A stretch of DNA of 64,000 nt from Treponema sp. (GTDB lineage: Bacteria; Spirochaetota; Spirochaetia; Treponematales; Breznakiellaceae): positions 1-64,000 of the forward strand of contig JAIROG010000037.1 in the NCBI GenBank assembly GCA_031257675.1, written 5' to 3'. Positions 24,679 through 34,026 of the stretch are shown here, in pieces. The position numbers and the translations under genes are program-made. Each line of letters begins with the position of its first letter. Within the stretch, counting starts at the first letter, position 1. A model generated the notes under the pieces. That model was not told the DNA's origin. It searched no databases and saw nothing but the letters and a program-made list of their open reading frames with translations.

Positions 24679-26766
24679 ATGAGCATCGACATCTGTAAGA
24701 TGCGGAACATCGGAATCAGCGCGCACATTGACTCAGGAAAGACGACGCTTTCTGAACGTATTTTGTTCTACAGTAATAAAATCCATATCATCCGCGAAGT
24801 GCGGGGCAAGGACGGAGTAGGCGCGACCATGGACTCCATGGACATTGAGCGGGAGCGCGGCATCACCATTCAAAGCGCCGCGACTCAGGTGGAATGGAAA
24901 GAACATACCATCAATTTGATCGACACGCCCGGACACGTTGACTTTACTATTGAAGTGGAACGTTCTTTGCGCGTTCTGGACGGCGCGATTCTCGTGCTGT
25001 GCGCGGTGGGCGGCGTTCAATCCCAGTCTATCACAGTGGACAGGCAGCTTAAACGCTACCATGTCCCGCGCATCGCCTTTGTGAATAAATGCGATCGCGC
25101 GGACGCGAACCCTTTCAAGGTGAAAAACCAATTGCGGGAAAAACTGGGGCTTAACGCGGTTATGATCCAAATCCCCATTGGACTTGAAGACAAACTTGAA
25201 GGCGTGGTCGACCTTGTAACCCAAAAAGCCCTGTACTTTGACGGCGACAGAGGCGAAATCGTGCGGATCGCCGAAATTCCAGCGCACCTCAAAGCGGAAG
25301 TCGAAAAGCGCCGCGAGGAAATGCTTGACGCGGCTTCCATGTTCGATGATTCGCTCATGGAACTGATAATGGAAGGCGGCGATATACCGGAAGATACGAT
25401 CCGCGCGGCTATCCGCAAGGGAACGCTGGCGGAGAAGCTGGTGCCGGTGATGATCGGGTCAGCGTACAAAAACAAAGGCATCCAGCCCCTGCTTGACGGC
25501 GTTATGTATTATCTGCCAAACCCCACTGAGGTGAAAAACTACGCGCTTGACATCGACAACAACGAAGATCACATAGAACTGACGGCGGACGCAAAAAAAC
25601 CCACTGTCGCGCTTGGATTCAAACTGGAAGACGGCAAATACGGACAGCTTACGTATGTACGCATCTACCAGGGCGAGCTCAAAAAAGGCGACGAGCTTAT
25701 GAACACCCGCGCGCGCAAGCGGTTCAAGATAGGACGGCTGGTGCGTATGCATGCCAATACAATGGAAGACATCAGCGAAGGCGTTCCGGGCGACATCGTA
25801 GCGCTCTTTGGCATTGAGTGCGCGTCCGGCGACACGTTTTGCGGCGGCGGACTCAATTACGCCATGTCTTCAATGTACGTGCCGGAACCCGTGATCTCGC
25901 TTGCCATTACTCCTAAAGACAAAAAATCAGCGGATCAAATGGCGAAGGCGCTCAACCGGTTCACAAAAGAAGACCCCACGTTTCAGACCTTCGTAGATCC
26001 GGAATCGAATCAAACCATCATCAAGGGTATGGGCGAGCTTCACCTGGACGTGTACCTCACCCGTATGCGGCGTGAATACAACTGCGAGGTTGAAACCGGT
26101 ATGCCGCAGGTCGCGTACCGTGAAGCCATCACCACGCGGGCGGAATTCAATTACACGCACAAGAAACAATCCGGCGGTTCGGGACAATACGGCCGCGTAG
26201 CCGGCTACATGGAACCGTGCGAAACCGACTATGAGTTTGTGGACAACATCAAGGGCGGCGCGATTCCCACAGAATACATTCCGAGTTGCGACAAAGGGTT
26301 CCGTCAGGCGATTAAAAAAGGTTCGCTCATCGGCTTCCCCATTGTCAACACGCGCTGTCTCATCAACGACGGCCAATCCCATCCGGTGGACTCCTCGGAC
26401 ATCGCGTTCCAGTTGGCGGCAATAGGGGGGTTCCACGAGGCGTATGCCAAGGCGAATCCCTGCATCCTTGAACCGATCATGCGGGTTGCCGTCGAAGGTC
26501 CGACGGAATTTCAGGGAAATATTTTCGCCTCAATCAATCAAAGGCGTGGTATAATAGTTTCGTCCACCGAGGATGGAATAAATTCCCGCGTTGAAGCCGA
26601 AGTGCCGTTGAGCGAAATGTTCGGTTACTCGCCCGCATTGCGGGGCATGACCCAAGGCAAAGCCGAATTCTCCATGGAGTTTGAAAAATACGGGAAGGTT
26701 CCAGCAAGTATTTCTGATGCGCTCATCAAGGAATACGAAGAAAAGCGAAAGAAGGAGCAGAAATGA
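24679..26766 (+). CDS. fusA: elongation factor G, spirochaete type
   Basis: A 695-residue translational GTPase that moves tRNA and mRNA through the ribosome. The G domain shows AHIDSGKTT (15-23), RERGITI (switch I), DTPGHVDFT and NKCD. Domains II to V follow in the usual order, and the length is standard. The AHIDSGKTT form, rather than AHIDAGKTT, is characteristic of the mitochondrial EFG1/spirochaete branch. GAGGAG at 24664-24669 sets the ATG at 24679. The stop codon overlaps the start of the next gene by 4 bases. Spirochaetes usually carry two such factors, with translocation and ribosome recycling divided between them; the sequence suggests the translocase. Confidence 0.93.
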   Translation: MSIDICKMRNIGISAHIDSGKTTLSERILFYSNKIHIIREVRGKDGVGATMDSMDIERERGITIQSAATQVEWKEHTINLIDTPGHVDFTIEVERSLRVLDGAILVLCAVGGVQSQSITVDRQLKRYHVPRIAFVNKCDRADANPFKVKNQLREKLGLNAVMIQIPIGLEDKLEGVVDLVTQKALYFDGDRGEIVRIAEIPAHLKAEVEKRREEMLDAASMFDDSLMELIMEGGDIPEDTIRAAIRKGTLAEKLVPVMIGSAYKNKGIQPLLDGVMYYLPNPTEVKNYALDIDNNEDHIELTADAKKPTVALGFKLEDGKYGQLTYVRIYQGELKKGDELMNTRARKRFKIGRLVRMHANTMEDISEGVPGDIVALFGIECASGDTFCGGGLNYAMSSMYVPEPVISLAITPKDKKSADQMAKALNRFTKEDPTFQTFVDPESNQTIIKGMGELHLDVYLTRMRREYNCEVETGMPQVAYREAITTRAEFNYTHKKQSGGSGQYGRVAGYMEPCETDYEFVDNIKGGAIPTEYIPSCDKGFRQAIKKGSLIGFPIVNTRCLINDGQSHPVDSSDIAFQLAAIGGFHEAYAKANPCILEPIMRVAVEGPTEFQGNIFASINQRRGIIVSSTEDGINSRVEAEVPLSEMFGYSPALRGMTQGKAEFSMEFEKYGKVPASISDALIKEYEEKRKKEQK

Positions 26767-27464
26767 CTATAGAAGATTTGATACGGCGCAGCCCCATACG
26801 GATTTTTGAACAATCCATTCATGGAGGGTTGAAGGGTGGAGAAACCGGCGTCATCGCGGCGCCGAACGGCATCGGCAAGACTTCCGTTCTGGTGCAGATC
26901 GCCTTATATAAATTGTTGCAATCGCATAAAGTCATCCACGTATCGTTTGTCAGACACATAGATCATGTTCTTTCATGGTACGAAGATATTTTTGACGAAT
27001 TTACCAAAAAAAAGAGCCTTGAACACGCGAATGAAGTGAAAAACAGCCTCGTTAAAAATAGAGTGTTGATGAACTTCAATCAGGAGGGCATGACATGCGA
27101 ACAGATATTGAAGAGCTTGCGCTCCCTGATCGTTGAAGGCGGTTTCCAAGCCGAATCCCTCATCATAGACGGGCTTGACTTCTCGCTTACGGACGCCGGT
27201 TTTTTCAGAGCGGTCAAGCAATTCGGGTCTGAACTCGACCTCTCCGTGTGGTACAGTTGCTCGGCGCCTGAAGGCGCGTATGACAACCGGAAAATCCCGC
27301 TTGTGATCAAAGATTATGTTGACGCCCTTGATGTGGTCATTGCGCTTGAGCAGAAGCTTTCCTACATAGAGCTTTCCGTATCCAAGGATAGAAATGTGTA
27401 CACCCCGTCTTCCGCAACGCTGAAACTCGATCCCAAGACCCTGTTGGTGTTGGAAGTGGCGTAA
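26763..27464 (+). CDS. RecA-superfamily P-loop ATPase of unknown function
   Basis: A 233-residue protein with a Walker A motif APNGIGKTS (33-41), a Walker B-like strand SLIIDGLDF (about 132-140) and a RecA/DnaB-like core order of strands. It starts inside the last codon of fusA (ATGA overlap), so the two are translationally coupled. No C-terminal extension, DNA-binding motif or metal cluster is visible. It is not RecA or RadA (no zinc finger, too short) and I know no experimentally defined role. The tie to EF-G hints at a ribosome-related or housekeeping function, which is inference. Confidence 0.75.
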   Translation: MTIEDLIRRSPIRIFEQSIHGGLKGGETGVIAAPNGIGKTSVLVQIALYKLLQSHKVIHVSFVRHIDHVLSWYEDIFDEFTKKKSLEHANEVKNSLVKNRVLMNFNQEGMTCEQILKSLRSLIVEGGFQAESLIIDGLDFSLTDAGFFRAVKQFGSELDLSVWYSCSAPEGAYDNRKIPLVIKDYVDALDVVIALEQKLSYIELSVSKDRNVYTPSSATLKLDPKTLLVLEVA

Positions 27465-28248
27465 GTCAGGCGGCGGCGCTCAACGCCGCGACATTCAAAT
27501 TACCGCTAACGGTTAGGCGCTGGAACAGGCTATCCGCTCCAATTCCCAAGCAAACAGGGGGATAGAGCGCCTGTTGGGGAGGGGCAGCGGGTTTATACCG
27601 GCAGCGGATAGAGATTGCGTTCAAACGGTTAAAGTTATTGAAGAAGCCTATTATTCAAATGCCATGAGATGCCGGCGCATATTGAAGAGAGCGCCCGCGC
27701 ATGGTTTTATGGGAAATTGTTATTGGCGGCCCTTTGTGAAACATGGTCAAGCAAAGGGCGTTTTTCCCCTCTACGGGAAAAGGAGCCTGATAAGGAGCGT
27801 CCGCTCTGGTGTGAGCGACGGCTTATGCGGGTCATGATAAAGCATATGTTTTGAGACCATCTCCTTCATGAACATGTTTGAACATATTCATCAAAATTGT
27901 ACATTCTTATTAATTTCGCGTATTTTTCATTGGATTTATCGTATGCTACTCGTCAAAAGCGGTGGATTCCAAGTCCTATAAAACATTCCAATGCCTGTCT
28001 TCACCCACAAGCAAACAGACGACCCGGCGTTACGCAGCTTAAAATATTCGCTTTACAGCAAATAAGCTTCCTGTTTCAGCGGTTTTTTTCGTACAGGAAA
28101 TACTTTTGTCAGACATGGAGATGCGGTTTCTAAAAACATATAATCAGCATCGCAAGCGTCGGCAAAACCATATTCAATTTCGTATGCCTTGTTATATATA
28201 TATTCAGGTTTCCAATGTAATTTATTACATTTTCTTCCAATTCAAAAA
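27465..28248. other. decayed, gene-poor stretch
   Basis: A short hairpin after the ATPase gene (27473-27489, no T-run) is followed by sequence without intact genes. A frame containing QTVKVIEEAYYSNAM near 27620-27670 resembles the end of Gfo/Idh/MocA dehydrogenases, but the match is weak. A transposase relic is annotated separately at 27660-27854. Confidence 0.4.
27660..27854 (+). pseudogene. C-terminal transposase relic (IS4-like)
   Basis: The frame reads HIEESARAWFYGKLLLAALCE and then GRFSPLR and WCERRLMRV, which fits the last helices of IS4-type transposases (A-x-x-W-x-YGKLLLAALxE). Nothing upstream restores a full gene. Confidence 0.5.
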
Positions 28249-28759
28249 TTATATCCGGGAGTTCAAAAAAAAACGATGTCCTTCCGGATATACATATTTG
28301 AATGTGTGATATCCTGCCGGCAGTTTAATCGTTACAAGATCGCGCCCGCTTCGCAATTTTATAACAGCAGATGCGCTGGAAAAGAAATTGCCGGCTGTGT
28401 TTCTGTTTCGTTGATATATATTGATTGTCAAATTAGGAATATCTGTAGTGATTGCCGCAAACAAAAACGCTTCTGATTTTTTAGAAGGCAAAGAAGAGCC
28501 ATCTTTTACATCTACTGCGGCGCAGTCGCTCGCTGTAAAACATACACATATTCTGTACTAACATCTCCATTTGTCTCCATAGTTCAGAATTTGGAGACAC
28601 TTCAATAATATCATTCACCCTTTGTTCATAAACGGCTTTCTTGTCATTAATTACACGTTTTACCGCAGGTGTAGTGTAATGATTTCCATACACGAAAACA
28701 TAATTATGTTGTTGTATGCTCAACATTGTCGTGGCAAAAGCGCCAGGAACATCTATCAA
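28249..28759 (-). pseudogene. unidentified gene, apparently frameshifted
   Basis: Two frames on this strand follow each other. The upstream one contains TTPAVKRVINDKKAVYEQRV. The downstream one can be extended upstream as AAVDVKDGSSLPSKKSEAF and ends HTFKYVYPEGHRFFLNSRI. They overlap in different frames around 28480-28510, as expected for one gene broken by an indel. The residue composition looks protein-like, but I recognise no family and see no ribosome-binding site. Confidence 0.3.
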
Positions 28760-29143
28760 GCCATTGATGCATCCCTTTTTTAAAGGTAAAAATCTTGACA
28801 GGCTGATAGGCTCTCCTCAAGCGGCTGTCTTAAATAGACGCTAATATAATAAATGAGACTATTTTATTCCATCCCGTTTTAGCTGTATTTACAACAAAAG
28901 AAGAGATTTCAGGCGTGACCGCCGCGCAAAATACGGCGAATCCTACCGCCGCCGCTGAAATCTGAAGTAATTGCATTCCAATTCAAGTCTACCAGGCAAG
29001 GCGGGGATTTACGTAAAACAATCAGTTTCACTTGTTCGTTGATGATTTTCGACTAATTTTTGTAAATTTTTCCCTTCCACAAGCCGTAAGGGCGCTATTT
29101 TTTGTTTCTGGCGAACAATTCGCAACGGACGCGCCGCGACAAC
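28760..29143. other. non-coding stretch
   Basis: No gene is visible. AGATTTCAG (28904-28912) and CTGAAATCT (28955-28963) are an inverted pair 42 bases apart. Nothing else stands out. Confidence 0.4.
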
Positions 29144-29914
29144 TCACTTGGATATTTGATCGATCCAACTCTTATCAAGACCGTCCATATCAATGGACTT
29201 AATGAGCTTCAACCAGTAGTTCGCTTCACTGTATGTTATATAGGGACCGCTACGGACGCGGTACACATTATTCCCTTTCACAACCGCCGGCTCAATTTTT
29301 GAGGGAATGCCTTTTTCTTTGAGGGCTTTTTGGGCGTTTTCGGCGTACGGCTTTGTGGCAAAGGAACCTGTTTGTATCCAATAGTTGTACGCCCTGGAGG
29401 AAGATGACGGCTTTGCGGCGCTTGGGGCGGACTTTGCCGCGGGTTTCGCCGCAGGCGCCGCGGGTTTCGCAGGCGTAGTCCGTAATGCGCCGCCGCTCTG
29501 TGAACTTTGTGAATTTTGCGCGCTTTGCGGCGCGGCTGGAGACGGGGAAGACGCGGGCGCCGCCGGCGACTGGACGGCGGGCGCCGCAGGTACGACGGTG
29601 ATCGTTACAGGTTCCCCTTCATTAGGCGCGAGTCTGCTTTCGGAATCCGCGTTGCCAGACGCATCGTAGTTGTTGATAATAACATTCTGCGCGCCGGGAG
29701 CCGCGACGGGCGGATTGACAATCGCGTCTCGTACATCCATAGACGCGGGACGCTCCGGAGGCGCCTCTTCCGGCTTGGGAACGCCGGAAACCGCAGGCTG
29801 GGTTGCGGCCAACTCCTCGTCTTTAGACGAAAGAAGCGATAGAGGAAGCGCTATCGCAATGAATAAAAAGAGGCCGATTATCACTGATACAAACAGTATT
29901 TTTTTCTTTTCCAT
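29144..29914 (-). CDS. SPOR-domain membrane protein
   Basis: A 256-residue protein with an N-terminal membrane helix (about 6-29), a long Pro/Ala/Ser-rich periplasmic linker and a C-terminal SPOR domain (about 178-252: YWIQTGSFATKPYAENAQKAL ... YRVRSGPYITYSEANYWL). SPOR domains bind peptidoglycan stripped of stem peptides at division sites. The ATG follows the coaE stop with no gap, so translation is coupled. Last gene of the polA-coaE operon. Confidence 0.88.
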   Translation of the reverse strand: MEKKKILFVSVIIGLFLFIAIALPLSLLSSKDEELAATQPAVSGVPKPEEAPPERPASMDVRDAIVNPPVAAPGAQNVIINNYDASGNADSESRLAPNEGEPVTITVVPAAPAVQSPAAPASSPSPAAPQSAQNSQSSQSGGALRTTPAKPAAPAAKPAAKSAPSAAKPSSSSRAYNYWIQTGSFATKPYAENAQKALKEKGIPSKIEPAVVKGNNVYRVRSGPYITYSEANYWLKLIKSIDMDGLDKSWIDQISK

Positions 29915-30517
29915 CTATCTATCCTTTACAAAAGCCTGAATCACACGATCCAATTGTTTTCGAACATTTCTTCCCGCAGAGTTATTGATAATGTATATAT
30001 CGACTTTTCTATTATCGGCATTTTTCTGCAAATAGTGAGATGAAAAACCACTCTGGCAACGGAAGCGTTTTATAAGCTCAAGCCACGGCAAGCGGTCCCG
30101 TTTTTTGGCGCGGACGAGCCGCGTCGCAAATCCCGCCTTGACAATGACAATGGCGTCAAGGCGGTCAAACGCGATTGACCGGTGGAGCAACGCCGCGTTG
30201 ACAACGCAAGATTGTCCGCCCTGCGCCGCGATCCATTCGCTGGTGAGCGCGTTTGCCGCAGGATGGACAATGGCTTCGAGCGCCGCCAGTTCGCGCGGAC
30301 TCCCAAAGACTTTTTCTCCCAGCAGGCGCCGGTCTATTTCTCCGCTCTCCTTTCCCAACACATCAACGCCGAAACGCGCGGTTATCGCGTCCCGCTCCCG
30401 GCGGATCGCCTCGTGTCCCAGCTTGTCAACGTCAAGCGCGGGGAACCCCTGTTCTTCAAGCAACGAGGCGATGTAATTCTTCCCCGAACAATACAGTCCG
30501 GTTAAACCGACAAGCAT
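29915..30517 (-). CDS. coaE: dephospho-CoA kinase
   Basis: A 200-residue P-loop kinase that adds the 3'-phosphate to dephospho-CoA, the last step of CoA synthesis. The P loop is GLTGLYCSGKN, a variant of GxTGxxxSGKS with Tyr-Cys and a final Asn. ALDVDKLGHEAI follows and fits the DAD/DxD substrate site, and the HP of AIVHPAA is conserved. The ATG is 5 bases after the polA stop codon. The family call is secure; the Asn after the P-loop Lys is unusual. Confidence 0.9.
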   Translation of the reverse strand: MLVGLTGLYCSGKNYIASLLEEQGFPALDVDKLGHEAIRRERDAITARFGVDVLGKESGEIDRRLLGEKVFGSPRELAALEAIVHPAANALTSEWIAAQGGQSCVVNAALLHRSIAFDRLDAIVIVKAGFATRLVRAKKRDRLPWLELIKRFRCQSGFSSHYLQKNADNRKVDIYIINNSAGRNVRKQLDRVIQAFVKDR

Positions 30518-30522
30518 GGCGT

Positions 30523-33321
30523 TTAATGAAAATCTCCCCAGCGTTTGCCGATCTCCACGCTGACCCTCAACGGGACTCTCAGCGAGATCGTGTTCTCCAT
30601 ATATTCCCGTACGAGCGCCGCGGCTTTTTCCGCGTCATCTTCAGGGACTTCAAGGATGAGTTCATCATGCACCTGCAACAAGAGTTTGGCGTTGCTGTGG
30701 GTCGCGGCAAGGGCTTTGTCGACGTTCAGCATGGCGGTTTTCACTATGTCCGCGGCGGAGCCTTGTATCGGGGTGTTCACCGCGACCCGCTCGGACGCGG
30801 CTTTTTCGGTCTTGTTTGTCGAGTTGATCGCCGGTATGAAGCGTCTTCTGCCCAAAAGGGTCGAGGCGAAACCGGTCTCCTCGCACTGTTTGACGAGGCG
30901 TCCGACGAGATTGTTGATGCCGGAATAGGTTCTGAAATAAGCTTCGATGAACGCCGCGGCGTCATGGCGGCTTATGCCAAGCTCATTGCTGAGCCTGAAC
31001 GCGCTCATGCCGTACATCACCCCGAAGTTGATGACCTTGGCGACGCGGCGCTGTTCAGGCAACACTTTATCCTCGTCAACGCCGAAAATGAGGCTTGCGG
31101 TGCGCGCATGAACATCTTTGCCGTCACGGAACGCCGAGATGAGGGCGGGATCTTCGGACAGATGCGCCAGCACCACGAGTTCGATCTGGCTGTAATCCGC
31201 GGAAATGAGGAGATGCCCGTCTTTTGCGATGAAGGCTTCCCGTATGCGGCGTCCCTCTTCGTCCCGAATCGGTATGTTCTGGAGGTTGGGATCCTTGCTT
31301 GAAAGCCGCCCTGTTACGGTGCCGGTTTGGAGAAAGCTGGTATGTACACGGCTTTCCGCATCGGCTTGGGAACCGAGCGAGTCAACATAGGTGGACTTGA
31401 GCCGCGAGAGGGTCCGGTGCCTCAACACCATGGCCGGCACCGGATCGTTGCGGGCAAGCTCCTCCAGCACCGCCATATCAGTGGAATAGCCGGTCTTGGT
31501 TTTCTTGCCGGGCTTTAGCCCCCGCTCCTCAAAAAGCACTTTTTGAAGCTGTAGCGTGGAAAAGATATTAAAATCATGCCCAACCAACGCGAAAATGCGG
31601 GCTTCCATATCTTCAAGCGCATCAGTCAATTCGTCCCCATAATCCGCAAGCGCCTGTTTTTCAATCATAATGCCTTCGCCTTCCATCTCCGCCAGAATCG
31701 GGAGCAGGGGCATTTCAAGGTTTTGGAAAAGCGGGAGCAGTTCGGCGCTCCGCAACTTTTCCTCAAGAAGCGCCTTCAAACGGAAACAAAGATCCGCGTC
31801 TTCCGCCGAATAGCGGGTCGCGGTCTCAAGCGGAACGGACGCGAACGTCTCGTCTTTCGGCACAATGTCTTTGTAAAGAAGGGGCGTATGGTTAAAATAG
31901 TAGCCCGCAAGCGAATCAAGGGAAAAGCCGGCGCGATCGGGTTCGTTGAGCCACGCCGCGATCATAGTGTCCCAGATGTTGCATTGCCAGCGGGCTATCC
32001 CCCAGCGCCGGGACACCTCGTAATCGTACTTTGCGTTATGGGCGATGATGGTCATGCCGGGGTCTTCAAACAGAGGTTTTATGGCGGAACGCGCCAACTC
32101 CGGATCAATAAAAGGACTGCCCATGCCGTGCGAAGCGACCGGTACATATACAGCCTCTTTGAGCGTGAAAGAGAGGGAAAAGCCCACCGGAATCGCGTTC
32201 CATGCGTCAAGGGAATCAGTTTCAAAATCAAACGCCATGAGGGAGCGTTTACGCGCTTCGTCAAGCAGGACGCGCAACTCCTCAATATCCAGTACGGTAC
32301 GGTACAATCCTTCGCCAAGCATCTCTTCATTGAGCGCGTCCGGCGTCCGCGCCGCCGGCGCTGCGGTTTGAGCGTCTTTTTCATGGAAGGAATTGGAGTA
32401 AACGGCGGCAACATCGAACATCTCCGCAGTTTCACGGCAGTTTTCACGAACAAGAATAGCGGCGCCCGCGCTCCTGCGTATGTTTTCTATCGAAAGCTCG
32501 TCAATCGCGGACACGGGAAGCGGCACATCGTCTTTCAGCGCGACAAGCGTTCTTGAAAACCACGCGCTTTCTTTTCCTTCCGCGAGTTTTTTGCCGATTG
32601 CGCCTTCAATGCCCGCGATGTTGTTGAAAATCTCCTCAAGCGATCCGTAACGCGCCATGAGCTTGACCGCGCTTTTCTCACCTATGCCTTTCACGCCGGG
32701 CACATTGTCCGAAGAATCGCCGGTAAGGGACAACAGGTCGAGCATTTTTGCCGGAGGCACACCCCATTCGGCTCTCACCTCATCGCCGCCGATCAAATCC
32801 CATGTCCCGCCGGCTGTTTTTGAGGGACGCAGTTCATAAACGCCGTCTCCCACGAGTTGCAACAGATCTTTGTCACCGGAAAGTATGTAACATTGGCGCT
32901 TTTCAGCGCGGCATTTCTTCACCAGCGTCGCAATGACATCATCGGCTTCAAAACCGTCCGCCCGCAGTATAGGGATGTTGAGGGCCGCTAAGAATTCTTC
33001 CACAAGCGGCACTTGCGCGTGAAGGTCTTCAGGCGTTTTTTGCCTGTTCGCCTTGTATCCGGCGTACAATTTGTGCCTGAACGTCTTGCTTCTCGGATCG
33101 AAAACAGCCGCGAGCATGCGCGGTTTTTGCGCGGTCTCAAGCGGTTTTCCTCGCTCATCGACCGCCGGAGCGCCGTTGTTCAAAAGTCCGGCAAGGCTGC
33201 GGGCAAAGCCGAACAGAACGGAGATGTTTTTACCCGCTGTGTTTCTCAAAGGGCGTTTCAGAAAGGCAAAATAAGAACGGTAGATAAGGGCGTATGAATC
33301 AATAAGATAAAGAGGAAGCAT
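30523..33321 (-). CDS. polA: DNA polymerase I
   Basis: A 932-residue Pol I with all three domains: 5' nuclease (1-300: LIDSYALIYRSYFAF, ILSGDKDLLQLV, GVKGIGEKSA), a 3'-5' exonuclease with intact motifs (FDFETDSLD, AHNAKYDYEV, YSAEDADLC) and the polymerase with motifs A (SADYSQIELVVLAHLS), B (RRVAKVINFGVMYG) and C (LLQVHDELILEV). It fills gaps in repair and replaces RNA primers. The ATG at 33321 has no Shine-Dalgarno sequence and lies 8 bases after a perfect -10, so the mRNA is probably leaderless. coaE and the SPOR gene follow in the same operon. Confidence 0.96.
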   Translation of the reverse strand: MLPLYLIDSYALIYRSYFAFLKRPLRNTAGKNISVLFGFARSLAGLLNNGAPAVDERGKPLETAQKPRMLAAVFDPRSKTFRHKLYAGYKANRQKTPEDLHAQVPLVEEFLAALNIPILRADGFEADDVIATLVKKCRAEKRQCYILSGDKDLLQLVGDGVYELRPSKTAGGTWDLIGGDEVRAEWGVPPAKMLDLLSLTGDSSDNVPGVKGIGEKSAVKLMARYGSLEEIFNNIAGIEGAIGKKLAEGKESAWFSRTLVALKDDVPLPVSAIDELSIENIRRSAGAAILVRENCRETAEMFDVAAVYSNSFHEKDAQTAAPAARTPDALNEEMLGEGLYRTVLDIEELRVLLDEARKRSLMAFDFETDSLDAWNAIPVGFSLSFTLKEAVYVPVASHGMGSPFIDPELARSAIKPLFEDPGMTIIAHNAKYDYEVSRRWGIARWQCNIWDTMIAAWLNEPDRAGFSLDSLAGYYFNHTPLLYKDIVPKDETFASVPLETATRYSAEDADLCFRLKALLEEKLRSAELLPLFQNLEMPLLPILAEMEGEGIMIEKQALADYGDELTDALEDMEARIFALVGHDFNIFSTLQLQKVLFEERGLKPGKKTKTGYSTDMAVLEELARNDPVPAMVLRHRTLSRLKSTYVDSLGSQADAESRVHTSFLQTGTVTGRLSSKDPNLQNIPIRDEEGRRIREAFIAKDGHLLISADYSQIELVVLAHLSEDPALISAFRDGKDVHARTASLIFGVDEDKVLPEQRRVAKVINFGVMYGMSAFRLSNELGISRHDAAAFIEAYFRTYSGINNLVGRLVKQCEETGFASTLLGRRRFIPAINSTNKTEKAASERVAVNTPIQGSAADIVKTAMLNVDKALAATHSNAKLLLQVHDELILEVPEDDAEKAAALVREYMENTISLRVPLRVSVEIGKRWGDFH

Positions 33322-33329
33322 ACATAACT

Positions 33330-33358
33330 ATTATAGACGGGAAATCGGGAATTGTCAA
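33330..33358 (-). promoter_or_regulatory. perfect consensus promoter of polA, leaderless
   Basis: On the - strand TTGACA (33358-33353) and TATAAT (33335-33330) are exactly 17 bases apart. Only 8 bases separate the -10 from the polA ATG, so transcription should begin at or within about 3 bases of the start codon. Confidence 0.8.
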
Positions 33359-33364
33359 GAATAC

Positions 33365-33414
33365 AGACGGCTCCAGAGCCGTCTCACGGCGAAGCGCAAT
33401 ACGGCTCCGCCGTG
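33365..33414. repeat. two adjacent GC-rich hairpins
   Basis: AGACGGCTC/GAGCCGTCT (33365-33373 and 33376-33384) form a 9-bp stem. CACGGCG/CGCCGTG (33385-33391 and 33408-33414) form a second stem. They lie just past the stop of the Rrf2-family gene and before the polA promoter. They may insulate the two units; no T-run is present. Confidence 0.6.
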
Positions 33415-33434
33415 AACGTTTGTGTTGATGTATC

Positions 33435-33866
33435 TTAGATGCGGTACTCATCCCTGTCAATGCTTTTATAAGCGTCAACAAGGTCCTGCAAGCTGATTGC
33501 GTCAATACATTTGTTTATTTCCGTGTACAGTTCGCTCCATGTATGGCGTGAAAGACAGGCGCTCTGCATGGGGCAAATCTTTGAATGAACGCAGTCAACC
33601 GGCTCCATAGACCCTTCCACCGCGCGAAGCACTTCGCCTACCGTTATTTTGTCAACCGCCTTGCCCGGAAAGTAACCGCCCTGCGACCCGCGCACCCCGC
33701 GTACAATCCCCGCCTTGCGCAAAGGAATGAAAAGCTGCTCTAGATAACCGTCCGACATGCCGGTGTTTTCCGCAATGGATCTGGTGCTCGCGTACGTTCT
33801 TTCTGGAAGCAACGCCATATACAGCAAGGCTTCAAGTGAATAACGCCCTTTTGTTGAAATTCTCAT
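33435..33866 (-). CDS. Rrf2-family regulator, IscR-like
   Basis: A 143-residue winged-helix regulator. The N terminus (RISTKGRYSLEALLYMA) and GYLEQLFIPLRKAGIVRGVRGSQGGYF are typical Rrf2 DNA-binding segments. C92, C98 and C104, spaced as in IscR, are the likely ligands of a [2Fe-2S] cluster. Such regulators sense iron-sulfur cluster status or nitric oxide and sulfur cues. No isc or suf genes lie nearby, so the targets are elsewhere and may include the FeS-rich nitrogenase-like system. AGAGGG lies 7 bases before the ATG. Whether it is IscR, CymR or NsrR in function is not settled, but the cysteine pattern favours IscR. Confidence 0.88.
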   Translation of the reverse strand: MRISTKGRYSLEALLYMALLPERTYASTRSIAENTGMSDGYLEQLFIPLRKAGIVRGVRGSQGGYFPGKAVDKITVGEVLRAVEGSMEPVDCVHSKICPMQSACLSRHTWSELYTEINKCIDAISLQDLVDAYKSIDRDEYRI

Positions 33867-34026
33867 AAGAATACCCTCTTTACTTATAAAAATAATACGT
33901 TATAATGGTAAAGAAAGCAAGTGGAAAAAACGGCTCGCCTGACACGGCAAATCCAGCTTGCCGCGGCTTTCACCGGCTTTCGCCGGGATTTTACAAAAAA
34001 GAGGAAAGCTCACGAGCGCACCAACT

